A stretch of 64,000 nucleotides of DNA from Subdoligranulum variabile (GTDB lineage: Bacteria; Bacillota; Clostridia; Oscillospirales; Ruminococcaceae), in contig SFKI01000008.1 in the NCBI GenBank assembly GCA_004554775.1, positions 62,001-126,000 on the forward strand, read 5' to 3'. The translations under genes were made by a program, and so were the position numbers. Position 1 is the stretch's first letter, and each line of letters starts with the position of its first letter. Below the pieces are notes generated by a model. It was not told where the DNA came from and made no database searches. It saw only the letters and a program-made list of their open reading frames with translations. Below are positions 1-6,379 of this stretch, piece by piece.

Positions 1-299
1 ACCGCACGGTCAAACGGCAGGTTGCACAGTCCCACCACGGCCAGCAGCGCGGCCGCCGGCGCAAACGCCCGCAGCGCATCGGCGGGGGCAAAGTCGGCCA
101 GCTCCAGCACCAGCAGCGGCCAAAGCCCCATGCCCAGCACGCCCGAAAGCTGATACCGCCCAAACGACAGCGTCACGGCCAGATACAGCGCCACGGCCAG
201 CAGCTTGGGCAGCGGGCCCAGCCGGTTCAGCCAGGTATCGCGCGCGGCTAGATCATCCAGACGGTGGACATCTTTAATGGCTCTGTGCAGACGATCCAC
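1..299 (-). CDS. larQ: ECF nickel/cobalt transporter transmembrane subunit LarQ/CbiQ (partial, N-terminal 99 codons)
   Basis: Reading the minus strand from a GTG at 299 gives a hydrophobic protein beginning VDRLHRAIKDVHRLDDLA and continuing open to the window edge with membrane segments. This is the expected position and character of the T component (CbiQ/NikQ/LarQ) of an energy-coupling-factor metal transporter, which couples the substrate-binding M subunit to the ATPase. The start overlaps the end of the upstream cbiM-like gene by 26 nt, and an AAAAAAGG stretch lies about 11 nt before the GTG. The frame is clear, but the family is inferred mainly from context and composition, because the Ala-Arg-rich C-terminal motifs of CbiQ lie outside the window. 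The symbol follows the lar context; cbiQ/nikQ would be an equivalent name. Confidence 0.7.
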   Translation of the reverse strand, partial: MDRLHRAIKDVHRLDDLAARDTWLNRLGPLPKLLAVALYLAVTLSFGRYQLSGVLGMGLWPLLVLELADFAPADALRAFAPAAALLAVVGLCNLPFDRA

Positions 300-1284
300 G
301 TCGACGCACCGCCTTTTTTGACAGCTTAACGCCTAAAATCACGACAGCCAGTACCACGGCCGCGCCAATGATGCCCGCCGCGCTGGTGCCGGCGGCAGCG
401 TCAGAACCCGCAAAATTGTAGTCCGGCAGCAGCGCAGTCCATTCCTGAATGCGCGCAAAAAATGCCTGCACGGGGCTGGTAGCTTCCAGCTCGGTGCTGC
501 CGGTTAAACGTTGCAGCGACCATTCCAGTCCATCCGGGAATGCCGACGCCAGCAGCGAAAGCCCGCCCGCGATGACCACGGCCGCGCCCGCCAGCACGCC
601 CAATGTGCCGCGCAGGGTCAGCCGCTGCTTCTCCCCTGCCGCAACGCTGCCCTGCCAAAGCAGGCTGGGCCGTGCCTCGTACAAAAACACGAGCACGGCG
701 GCGGTGATGCAGCCCTCGACCGCACCGATGGCTAAATGAATGGGCTGCATCGCCAGCAAAAACGCGCCGAACGGCAGCGCCGTGATGCCCGACGCGAGCG
801 TCTCAACAGACACCGAGAGCGCCCCCAGCTGCAGCGAAACAATGCACCCGACCAGCGATGCCGCGATGATTTTGCCGCGCCCAAGCCCCTTGCGGGTGAA
901 CGCGCGCCAGATCAGCGCCCCTACAAAACAACCGTAGAACGCCATATTCCAGACGTTGGCGCCCAGCGCCATCAGGCCGCCGTCGGCAAACAGCAGGCAC
1001 TGGATCAGCAGCACGCCGATCATCGTCAAAAACGCGGCGTACGGCCCCACGATGGCGGTCAGCAGCATGCCACCGCACAGATGGCCGCTGGACCCGGTGC
1101 CGGGAATTGTAAAATTGATCATCTGGGCGGCAAAAACAAAGGCGCCCATCACGCCCATCACGGGCACGGCCTTATCGTCGGGCTGCTGGTTCAGCTTGTG
1201 AACGGACCGCCCCGCCGCGACGGCCGAACAGGCGTACATGACCCCGGCAACCCCCGGGGCCAGCAGTGCGTCTGCCATATGCAT
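274..1284 (-). CDS. larMN: ECF nickel-binding subunit LarMN (CbiM/NikM fused to PDGLE/CbiN-like domain)
   Basis: This 336-residue membrane protein is the substrate-binding S component of a nickel or cobalt ECF transporter. It begins MHMADALLAPG, the family's metal-binding N-terminus in which Met1 and His2 ligate the metal, and a second conserved histidine sits at residue 68 in GTGSSGHLCGG. About seven hydrophobic segments follow. A C-terminal part carries the motif SAFPDGLEWSL, the PDGLE (CbiN/NikN-like) domain, so M and N functions are fused. An ATG at 1602 is open, but I chose the ATG at 1284 because it follows AAGGAGGAGTAACC and restores the metal-binding N-terminus. It starts 2 nt after larC stops, so it shares that operon. 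Lactate racemase maturation needs nickel, so nickel is inferred as the substrate; cobalt is the main alternative. Confidence 0.9.
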   Translation of the reverse strand: MHMADALLAPGVAGVMYACSAVAAGRSVHKLNQQPDDKAVPVMGVMGAFVFAAQMINFTIPGTGSSGHLCGGMLLTAIVGPYAAFLTMIGVLLIQCLLFADGGLMALGANVWNMAFYGCFVGALIWRAFTRKGLGRGKIIAASLVGCIVSLQLGALSVSVETLASGITALPFGAFLLAMQPIHLAIGAVEGCITAAVLVFLYEARPSLLWQGSVAAGEKQRLTLRGTLGVLAGAAVVIAGGLSLLASAFPDGLEWSLQRLTGSTELEATSPVQAFFARIQEWTALLPDYNFAGSDAAAGTSAAGIIGAAVVLAVVILGVKLSKKAVRRRGSSAQSH

Positions 1285-1286
1285 GG

Positions 1287-2681
1287 TTACTCCTCCTTGT
1301 TGCCGCACAGTTCGTGCAGAATCTGACGTGTTACATTCTGATACGACCGCCCGGTACGGCGGCAAATTTCCTTGACGCTCTCGTACTCGGGGTAGCAGCG
1401 CTTCTCGGTGCTGCCGGTCAGCTCTTCCTCGGCGCAGCAGGGCACCTCGCACTCCTTGACCTGCACCTCGCCCAGCGAGGTCTGCACGGTATACAGACGG
1501 CGCTTTAGGATGCTGCGCTCCATCCGCACGCGGCGGATACCGATGGTCGTCGTTTCGGCAAAAATGATTTCTTCCAGCGCTGGGATGTCCTCTTCCAAGC
1601 AAAGCACAGTCAAAAGATACGCCGGACGGTTCTTTTTCATATAAACGGGGCTGTATTGCACGTCCCGCGCGCCCGCCGCCAGCAGCCGTTCCATCACGTA
1701 GCCAAGCGCTTCGCCGGTGGTGTCGTCGATGTTGGATTCCAGCTTGCAGATCACGTCCTGCGCGGCGTACGCGCTGCCCGCAGGGCGGATGAGCATGGCC
1801 CGCACCAGGCCGGGAAGCTCCTGCTCGCGCTTGCCCACGCCCAGGCCGATCTTGGCAACGGTGAACTCGGCGGGCAGCTGGTCGCTGGTGCGCACGGCGG
1901 CGGCAATGGCCGCGCCGGTCGGGGTGACGTACTCACCTTTTGCGCCGGTGATGTGCAGGTTCAGGTGTTCGGCAGCGGCGATGTTTGCCACGGCAGGCAC
2001 CGGAATGGGCAGCACACCGTGGGCACAGCGCACGCTGCCGGTGCCCTCATACAGCACAGGGATGATGACGTCCTCGATGCCGAGGTTGTCCAGGCACACC
2101 GCCGCAGCGGTGATATCCACGATGGAATCCACCGCGCCGACCTCGTGAAAATGCACGGTTTCCAGCGTAGCACCGTGGGCTTTTGCCTCGGCCTGGCCCA
2201 AGATCGTAAAGATGCGCACGGCCGTGGCGCGGGCGCGATCGGTCAGATCGGCCTTGTTTAAAATGTCCAGCACCTCGGCCAGACCGCGGTGCTCGTGGTG
2301 GTGATGGTGCTCATGGTTGTGGCAATGCGCGGCTTCGTGGTCGTGGCAATGCCCGTCCTCGTCCTCATGGTGATGGTGCTCGTGATCCCCGTCATGGTGG
2401 TGGTCATGCGCGTGGCACTCCCCTGCCCCGCCGTACAAATAGGCCATGTCGTGGTCGTGGTTCTCGTGCGCAGCGTCCAGTACTACGTCAAAATCGCAGG
2501 CATCCAGTCCGGCTTTTTTCACGCGGCGGATGTTGATGCTAAACCCGTCCAGCGGCAGACTTGCCAGCGCCTTGCGCAACACGGCTTCGCTCGCGCCCAG
2601 GTCCAGCAGCGCCGCCGTGACCATATCGCCGCTGATGCCGGAGTAGCATTCCAGGTACAGGGCACACTTTTTCTCGTTCAT
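1287..2681 (-). CDS. larC: Nickel-pincer cofactor nickel insertion protein LarC
   Basis: This 464-residue protein belongs to the LarC (DUF111) family, which inserts nickel into pyridinium-3,5-bisthiocarboxylic acid mononucleotide in a CTP-dependent reaction, completing the lactate racemase cofactor. The N-terminus (LECYSGISGDM, residues 10-20) and the segment ATLETVHFHEVGAVDSIVD are typical. Residues 72-131 form a linker with 25 histidines, plus Asp, Glu and three Cys, which probably binds or buffers nickel. In Lactobacillus plantarum larC is split into larC1/larC2 and needs a programmed frameshift; here one continuous frame covers both parts. The start follows AGAGGAATAACGT, 3 nt after larB ends. 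The gene is co-transcribed with larE, larB and the nickel transporter. Confidence 0.95.
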   Translation of the reverse strand: MNEKKCALYLECYSGISGDMVTAALLDLGASEAVLRKALASLPLDGFSINIRRVKKAGLDACDFDVVLDAAHENHDHDMAYLYGGAGECHAHDHHHDGDHEHHHHEDEDGHCHDHEAAHCHNHEHHHHHEHRGLAEVLDILNKADLTDRARATAVRIFTILGQAEAKAHGATLETVHFHEVGAVDSIVDITAAAVCLDNLGIEDVIIPVLYEGTGSVRCAHGVLPIPVPAVANIAAAEHLNLHITGAKGEYVTPTGAAIAAAVRTSDQLPAEFTVAKIGLGVGKREQELPGLVRAMLIRPAGSAYAAQDVICKLESNIDDTTGEALGYVMERLLAAGARDVQYSPVYMKKNRPAYLLTVLCLEEDIPALEEIIFAETTTIGIRRVRMERSILKRRLYTVQTSLGEVQVKECEVPCCAEEELTGSTEKRCYPEYESVKEICRRTGRSYQNVTRQILHELCGNKEE

Positions 2682-2684
2682 ACG

Positions 2685-3440
2685 TTATTCCTCTTTCGTG
2701 CTCAGGGCAAGGCGGTTGATTTGGGTAGCTAAGTACCCGGCCCCGTAGCCGTTATCAATGTTGACGGTGGCAATGCCGTTTGCGCAAGAGTTGATCATCG
2801 TCAGCAGTGCCGAAAGCCCGCCGAAGCTGGCCCCGTACCCGACCGAGGTCGGCACGGCGATGACCGGATTTTGCACCAGCCCGCCGATGACGCTGGCGAG
2901 TGCACCCTCCATGCCCGCGACGGCCACCACGCAGTTGGCGCGCTGGATGGGCTCGAGGTTGCCCAGCAGGCGGTGCAGCCCGCTGACGCCCACGTCATAG
3001 ATGCGCTCGACTTTCGTGCCGAAAAACTCGGCGGTCTGGGCGGCTTCCTCGGCCACGGCGATATCGGCGGTACCGGCGGTGCAGACGGCCACGCAGCCGC
3101 GCAGCACCTTGCCGGGCTTTTCTATCTTTATAATACGCGCGATGGGGTCATACACCGCGCCGGGGCAGACGGCCTTGACGAGCTCAAACTGGTGGGGCGT
3201 GGCGCGAGTGCCCAGCACTTCGCCGTCCTCGGCGGCGAGCCGGGCAAAGATGCTCGACAAAAATTCGTCGGCCTTGCCGCTGCAAAATACTACCTCGCCA
3301 AAGCCGGAACGTAGTTTGCGGTGAGTGTCCAACTTGGCGTAGCCCAGTTCTTCATACGGTGCGCGGCGGAAAAACTGCTCGGCGTCCTCAACGCTCATCG
3401 CGCCGCTGCGCACCTGCTCCAACACTTGTTTTGCGTCCAT
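2685..3440 (-). CDS. larB: Nickel-pincer cofactor biosynthesis protein LarB
   Basis: LarB carboxylates and hydrolyses nicotinic acid adenine dinucleotide to pyridinium-3,5-dicarboxylate mononucleotide, the first step of nickel-pincer cofactor synthesis. The 251-residue protein has the usual LarB length. An N-terminal helical part is followed by a domain related to AIR carboxylase (PurE): the stretch AVCTAGTADIAVAEEAA, the YDVGVSGLHRLL segment and the glycine-rich VVAVAGMEGALASVIGG. PurE itself is shorter and lacks this N-terminus, so PurE is rejected. The ATG at 3440 follows AAGGGATAACGCC, 4 nt after the larE stop. Its position between larE and larC supports the assignment strongly. Confidence 0.93.
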   Translation of the reverse strand: MDAKQVLEQVRSGAMSVEDAEQFFRRAPYEELGYAKLDTHRKLRSGFGEVVFCSGKADEFLSSIFARLAAEDGEVLGTRATPHQFELVKAVCPGAVYDPIARIIKIEKPGKVLRGCVAVCTAGTADIAVAEEAAQTAEFFGTKVERIYDVGVSGLHRLLGNLEPIQRANCVVAVAGMEGALASVIGGLVQNPVIAVPTSVGYGASFGGLSALLTMINSCANGIATVNIDNGYGAGYLATQINRLALSTKEE

Positions 3441-3444
3441 GGCG

Positions 3445-4245
3445 TTATCCCTTCAGGTGCAAGGTTTCGTTCATGCTGCCCATGCGGTAGCCCTGCAAGT
3501 CCATCGTAACATACGTAAAACCGTAGTTTTTAAACGCGGTCACGATCTGCTCGCGGTGCTGCAGCAGCTTTTCAAACTCGGCGGGCAGCACCTCAATGCG
3601 GGCGATCGTGCCGTGGATGCGCACCCGCAGCTGGTGGAACCCGAGATCCAGCAGCTGCTGTTCGGCCTTGTCAACCATGCCGAGCTTTTGCTCGGTGATC
3701 TCCTCGCCGTACACAAAGCGGGAGGACAGGCACGCGAAGGACTGCTTGTCCCAGGTGGGCAGCCCCAGCTGGTGCGAGTAGTCGCGGATCTCCTGCTTAG
3801 TCAGCCCCACGTGGCGCAGCGGGCTTTTGACTTGCAGCTCGGCCACGGCCTGCAAGCCGGGGCGGTAGTCGCCGTTATCGTCCATGTTGGAACCCTCGAC
3901 GACGTATTGCAGGTTGCTTTCTTTCGCTACGGCGATGATTTTTTCAAACAGCTCATGCTTGCACAGATAGCAGCGGTTTTTGGGGTTATGGGAAAAACCC
4001 TCGATGCTCAGCTCTTCCGACTCAACAATGACCTGTTTGATGCCCTCGGCCTTGCAGAAAGCGGTCGCCTCTTCCAACTCGCGCTTCGGGAACGAGCAGG
4101 ACTTGGCCGTCACGGCGATGGCTTTGTCCCCGAGCGTATCGTGGGCGACTTTGAGCAGAAAGGTGGAATCCACCCCGCTGGAAAACGCCACCGCCACGCT
4201 GCCCAGTTCTTGCAGGTAGTCTTTCAGTGCTTGTAATTTATCCAT
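3445..4245 (-). CDS. larE: ATP-dependent sacrificial sulfur transferase LarE
   Basis: LarE adenylates the carboxylates of the LarB product and converts them to thiocarboxylates. The 266-residue protein starts with a PP-loop ATP pyrophosphatase motif, SSGVDSTFLLK (residues 22-32), and has the conserved NRCYLCK segment near residues 90-96. The conserved DKQSFACLSSR places Cys172 at the position of the sacrificial cysteine of L. plantarum LarE (Cys176). No other cysteine follows, so this looks like the sacrificial type rather than the [4Fe-4S] type with three clustered cysteines. It is the first gene of the operon, reading into larB after 4 nt. A promoter with a 19-bp spacer lies just upstream. 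Confidence 0.94.
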   Translation of the reverse strand: MDKLQALKDYLQELGSVAVAFSSGVDSTFLLKVAHDTLGDKAIAVTAKSCSFPKRELEEATAFCKAEGIKQVIVESEELSIEGFSHNPKNRCYLCKHELFEKIIAVAKESNLQYVVEGSNMDDNGDYRPGLQAVAELQVKSPLRHVGLTKQEIRDYSHQLGLPTWDKQSFACLSSRFVYGEEITEQKLGMVDKAEQQLLDLGFHQLRVRIHGTIARIEVLPAEFEKLLQHREQIVTAFKNYGFTYVTMDLQGYRMGSMNETLHLKG

Positions 4246-4280
4246 GACAGGTATCCCTCATTTGGTTTGTTTCTGCTACC

Positions 4281-4311
4281 AGTGTAGCATTAAACATAGG
4301 TTTAAGGTCAA
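4281..4311 (-). promoter_or_regulatory. lar operon promoter with MerR-type 19-bp spacer and dyad
   Basis: On the minus strand a -35 TTGACC (4306-4311) and a -10 TACACT (4281-4286) are separated by 19 bp instead of 17. The spacer holds an imperfect dyad, CTTAAAC-CTAT-GTTTAAT. Over-long spacers containing a dyad are the hallmark of promoters untwisted by MerR-family activators. The larE ATG lies 36 nt downstream of the -10. The regulator is not known from the sequence; a nickel or lactate sensor is a guess. Confidence 0.6.
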
Positions 4312-4358
4312 GAGGTTTTTGGAAATTTTTTGCTTTTGTGTGCCCGGCGGCCACCCAA

Positions 4359-4392
4359 CAAAAAAGGGCGTCACCGCAAGGTGGTGACGCCC
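4359..4392 (-). terminator. Rho-independent terminator after pfkA
   Basis: A 10-bp stem, GGGCGTCACC paired with GGTGACGCCC (4366-4392), is followed on the minus strand by six T residues (complement of 4360-4365). It lies 20 bp after the pfkA stop codon. Confidence 0.9.
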
Positions 4393-4412
4393 GTAAAATC
4401 AGCAATTAAAAA

Positions 4413-5489
4413 TTACCCCAAGCAAATCCCCATAGCCTTTGCAACATTCAACATGTCACAATCGCCTGGCACACCGCGGGTCTTGCCCGCCACATCCGCC
4501 AAAGGATTTGCGGTCACATGGCGGTTGACCATGGCAACGGTCACGCCGTAGTGCTCGTCGGCAATCAGCCCGGCGGCGTAGGCACCAAACTGGGTGGCCA
4601 GCACGCGGTCGTAGGCGCTGGGGCTGCCGCCGCGCTGCATGTGGCCCGGCACACAGATGCGCGTCTCCGCGCCGGTCAGCTCTTCGACCTGCTTGGCAAT
4701 GCGGGCGGTGGCGGTGGTGTAGCCCGCCGCAGCACGCTGGGCGGTCCACTCCTTGCGCTTCATCTTGGCCTCTTCCTGGGAGAATGCACCCTCGGCCACG
4801 GCCAGAATCGAGAAGTTCTTGCCCGCCTTGGCGCGGTTTTCCACCGCAGCAGCGACCTTTTTGATGTCATAAGGCAGCTCGGGCAGCAGAATGATATCCG
4901 CGCCGCCCGCCATGCCGGCGTACAGCGTCAGCCAGCCGGCCTTGTTGCCCATGATCTCAATGCACATCACGCGGCTGTGGCTGCCCGCCGTGGTGTGGAT
5001 GCGGTCGATGACCTCGGTGGCAATGTCCACGGCAGTGTGGAAGCCAAAAGTCACGTCGGTGCCGTAAATGTCGTTGTCGATTGTCTTGGGCAGACCGATG
5101 ATATTGAGCCCCTCCTGGCTGAGCAGGTTGGCGGTCTTGTGAGTGCCGTTGCCGCCCAGGCACAGCAGGCAGTCCAGCTTGGCCTCGCGGTAGTTTTTCT
5201 TCATGGCGGCCACCTTGTCCACCTTGTCTTCTTCGACCACACGCATTTTTTTAAAGGGGGTGCGCTTGGTGCCCAGGATGGTGCCACCCACGGTCAGAAT
5301 GCCGGAAAACTCATCCGGGCTCATCTCGCGGTAATTGCCGTTGATCAGGCCGTCGTAGCCGTTCATGATGCCCACGATCTCGACCTTGCTGCCCATGCGG
5401 TGGTACAGCGCCTTGGCCACGCCGCGGATAGTGGCGTTTAAACCGGGGCAGTCGCCGCCAGAAGTCAGGATGCCAACACGAATCGCCAT
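4413..5489 (-). CDS. pfkA: 6-phosphofructokinase (group III type, PPi/ATP specificity uncertain)
   Basis: This 358-residue glycolytic enzyme phosphorylates fructose 6-phosphate to the 1,6-bisphosphate. The N-terminal GILTSGGDCPGLNATIRG and the substrate motifs PKTIDND (134-140) and MGNKAGW are clear. Two diagnostic positions are unusual. The usual GGDGS of ATP enzymes reads GGNGT (112-116), replacing the Mg-binding aspartate by Asn114. The PGTIDND glycine of ATP enzymes is Lys135, as in pyrophosphate-dependent enzymes. Mixed signatures like this occur in the long-chain group III PFKs of clostridia and actinobacteria, so the phosphate donor cannot be fixed from sequence. The gene is monocistronic, with a palindromic operator over its promoter and a strong terminator. 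RBS GGGAGG precedes the ATG. Confidence 0.92.
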   Translation of the reverse strand: MAIRVGILTSGGDCPGLNATIRGVAKALYHRMGSKVEIVGIMNGYDGLINGNYREMSPDEFSGILTVGGTILGTKRTPFKKMRVVEEDKVDKVAAMKKNYREAKLDCLLCLGGNGTHKTANLLSQEGLNIIGLPKTIDNDIYGTDVTFGFHTAVDIATEVIDRIHTTAGSHSRVMCIEIMGNKAGWLTLYAGMAGGADIILLPELPYDIKKVAAAVENRAKAGKNFSILAVAEGAFSQEEAKMKRKEWTAQRAAAGYTTATARIAKQVEELTGAETRICVPGHMQRGGSPSAYDRVLATQFGAYAAGLIADEHYGVTVAMVNRHVTANPLADVAGKTRGVPGDCDMLNVAKAMGICLG

Positions 5490-5507
5490 AAGAAAACCTC
5501 CCTAATA

Positions 5508-5551
5508 TACATTTATAATATAAATGTACGCCGTTAGCGCAGCCTTGTCAA
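5508..5551 (-). promoter_or_regulatory. pfkA promoter with 21-bp palindromic operator
   Basis: On the minus strand TTGACA (5546-5551) and TACATT (5523-5528) are spaced by 17 bp, a good sigma-A promoter. A perfect 21-bp palindrome, TACATTTATA-A-TATAAATGTA (5508-5528), covers the -10 and start site, 18 nt before the pfkA ATG. This is a classic position for a repressor operator. The regulator is unknown. Confidence 0.75.
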
Positions 5552-5667
5552 GATTCCTCGCGGTATTTCTCCATCATCTCTTTAAACAGGAACGCAGCCG
5601 ACGGCGGCGTGTAGGGGATGGCGTTGGCTCCGGCGGCAATGGTGGCGGCAGTGTTTTGCAGGCTGTG
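5548..5667 (-). pseudogene. C-terminal relic of an unidentified gene upstream of pfkA
   Basis: The minus strand reads 39 codons ending in TGA at 5548-5550, including AGANAIPYTPPSAAFLFKE and MMEKYREES. This looks like the conserved C-terminus of a real enzyme rather than random sequence. In-frame homology-like sequence ends abruptly near 5667, where an in-frame TGA precedes it and plus-strand ORFs of a different kind begin. The stop codon overlaps the pfkA -35 box. I do not recognise the family. It is best explained as the remnant of a gene once upstream of pfkA, truncated by a rearrangement. Confidence 0.45.
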
Positions 5668-5790
5668 TCAAACGTAGACACCACAGCGGCGCTGAACGTG
5701 CTGGATGAGCTTATGTCGGCCTTATATGTGGCGAACCCTAAAGTTTATAATGGCGTAATGCGGAAATTGGAGCGTTTACAGGATGAGTGA
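5665..5790 (+). CDS. Small uncharacterised protein, paralogue 1 (start uncertain, possibly truncated)
   Basis: The frame ending at 5790 encodes NVLDELMSALYVANPKVYNG followed by a short charged tail. Its core, L-D-x-x-M-x-A-L-x-x-A-x-P-x-V-Y-N, is shared with the next ORF. The frame is open back to an ATG at 5524, but that part is antisense to the pfkA promoter and to the relic at 5548-5667, so I place the credible part from a GTG at 5665. No good ribosome binding site is visible for either start, and the gene may be a 5'-truncated fragment. Function is unknown; small tandem genes of this kind are common in prophages, which is only a suggestion. Confidence 0.4.
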   Translation: MSNVDTTAALNVLDELMSALYVANPKVYNGVMRKLERLQDE

Positions 5791-5920
5791 ATTTTTGGAG
5801 ATTGTAAACAGGGCTGATGCCGGTCGAGTGTGGCGTGTGCTGGATAAGTTTATGGATGCGCTGAAAGAAGCGCGGCCGGATGTGTATAATGATTTGGTAC
5901 ACAGCTTGCGGAGAAAATAA
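5783..5920 (+). CDS. Small uncharacterised protein, paralogue 2
   Basis: A 45-residue protein beginning MSEFLEIVNRADAGRVWRV and containing LDKFMDALKEARPDVYNDL. It repeats the core of the preceding ORF (LD-x-x-M-x-A-L-x-x-A-x-P-x-V-Y-N). Its ATG overlaps the upstream reading frame in ATGAGTGA, an arrangement for translational coupling. A strong hairpin terminator starts 20 bp after its stop. The family is not recognised. Amphipathic helices dominate and there is no signal or membrane segment. Confidence 0.5.
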   Translation: MSEFLEIVNRADAGRVWRVLDKFMDALKEARPDVYNDLVHSLRRK

Positions 5921-5940
5921 GCAAGTGTGTACTTAAAATA

Positions 5941-5978
5941 AAAAACACCGTAGATTTTAACGAATCTACGGTGTTTTT
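5941..5978. terminator. Bidirectional terminator between small ORFs and tRNA genes
   Basis: A perfect 16-bp inverted repeat (5941-5956 with 5963-5978; stem core CACCGTAGATT/AATCTACGGTG) with A-tracts on the left and T-tracts on the right. It can terminate the plus-strand small ORFs and the minus-strand tRNA transcript. Confidence 0.88.
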
Positions 5979-5981
5979 GTA

Positions 5982-6054
5982 TCGGAGTGACGGGATTCGA
6001 ACCCACGGCCTCTTGGTCCCGAACCAAGCGCGCTACCAACTGCGCTACACCCCG
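5982..6054 (-). tRNA. tRNA-Pro (anticodon CGG)
   Basis: On the minus strand a cloverleaf starts CGGGGTG at 6054 and closes with CACTCCG plus discriminator A at 5982. The anticodon arm is CTTGG-TTCGGGA-CCAAG, giving anticodon CGG (proline, codon CCG). The T arm contains GGTTCGAATC. CCA is not encoded. It is the second tRNA of a two-gene transcript after tRNA-Gln. Confidence 0.95.
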
Positions 6055-6059
6055 GAAAG

Positions 6060-6089
6060 AAAAAACCGCAGCAGCCGTGCTGCTGCGGT
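6060..6089 (-). terminator. Hairpin with T-tract between tRNA-Gln and tRNA-Pro
   Basis: ACCGCAGCAGC pairs with GCTGCTGCGGT around a 3-nt loop (6065-6089), followed on the minus strand by TTTTTT. It has terminator form but lies between two tRNA genes, so it may act as a partial terminator or processing structure. Confidence 0.7.
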
Positions 6090-6090
6090 G

Positions 6091-6164
6091 TGGTTGGGGA
6101 TGAGAGGATCGAACTCCCACGGGCGGAGTCAGAGTCCGCTGCACTACCATTATGCGAATCCCCA
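6091..6164 (-). tRNA. tRNA-Gln (anticodon CTG)
   Basis: On the minus strand the acceptor arm TGGGGAT (6158-6164) pairs with ATCCCCA (6095-6101). The anticodon arm is GCGGA-CTCTGAC-TCCGC, giving anticodon CTG for glutamine codon CAG. The T arm is GGGAG-TTCGATC-CTCTC. The discriminator A is followed by an encoded CCA (6091-6093). A consensus promoter lies 40 bp upstream. Confidence 0.95.
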
Positions 6165-6204
6165 TCGCATTTGTGTTGTGGGCGTCTGCCCTCAACGCTC
6201 ATAT

Positions 6205-6233
6205 ATTATAGCGTGTGGGGAACCATTTGTCAA
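6205..6233 (-). promoter_or_regulatory. tRNA-Gln/tRNA-Pro promoter
   Basis: Minus-strand TTGACA (6228-6233) and TATAAT (6205-6210) with a 17-bp spacer form a perfect consensus sigma-A promoter, as expected for stable RNA genes. Confidence 0.88.
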
Positions 6234-6379
6234 CAGCTATTTTAAACTTTTTTGCAAAAATCTGCAAAAACCCTAAAAGTCGCGCAGCTGCGCTGTACTT
6301 TTTTATCCCGCCCGCGCACACAAGGGCCTCCTGCGGGCGGGATGGCGGGACACGGCCGTGCAACATAATTCCAAATGGA

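Noticed and set aside
6306..6342. GC-rich hairpin downstream of the phosphatase gene as a terminator
   Set aside because: On the minus strand the stem is followed by an A-tract rather than a T-tract, so it does not have intrinsic terminator form in the needed direction.
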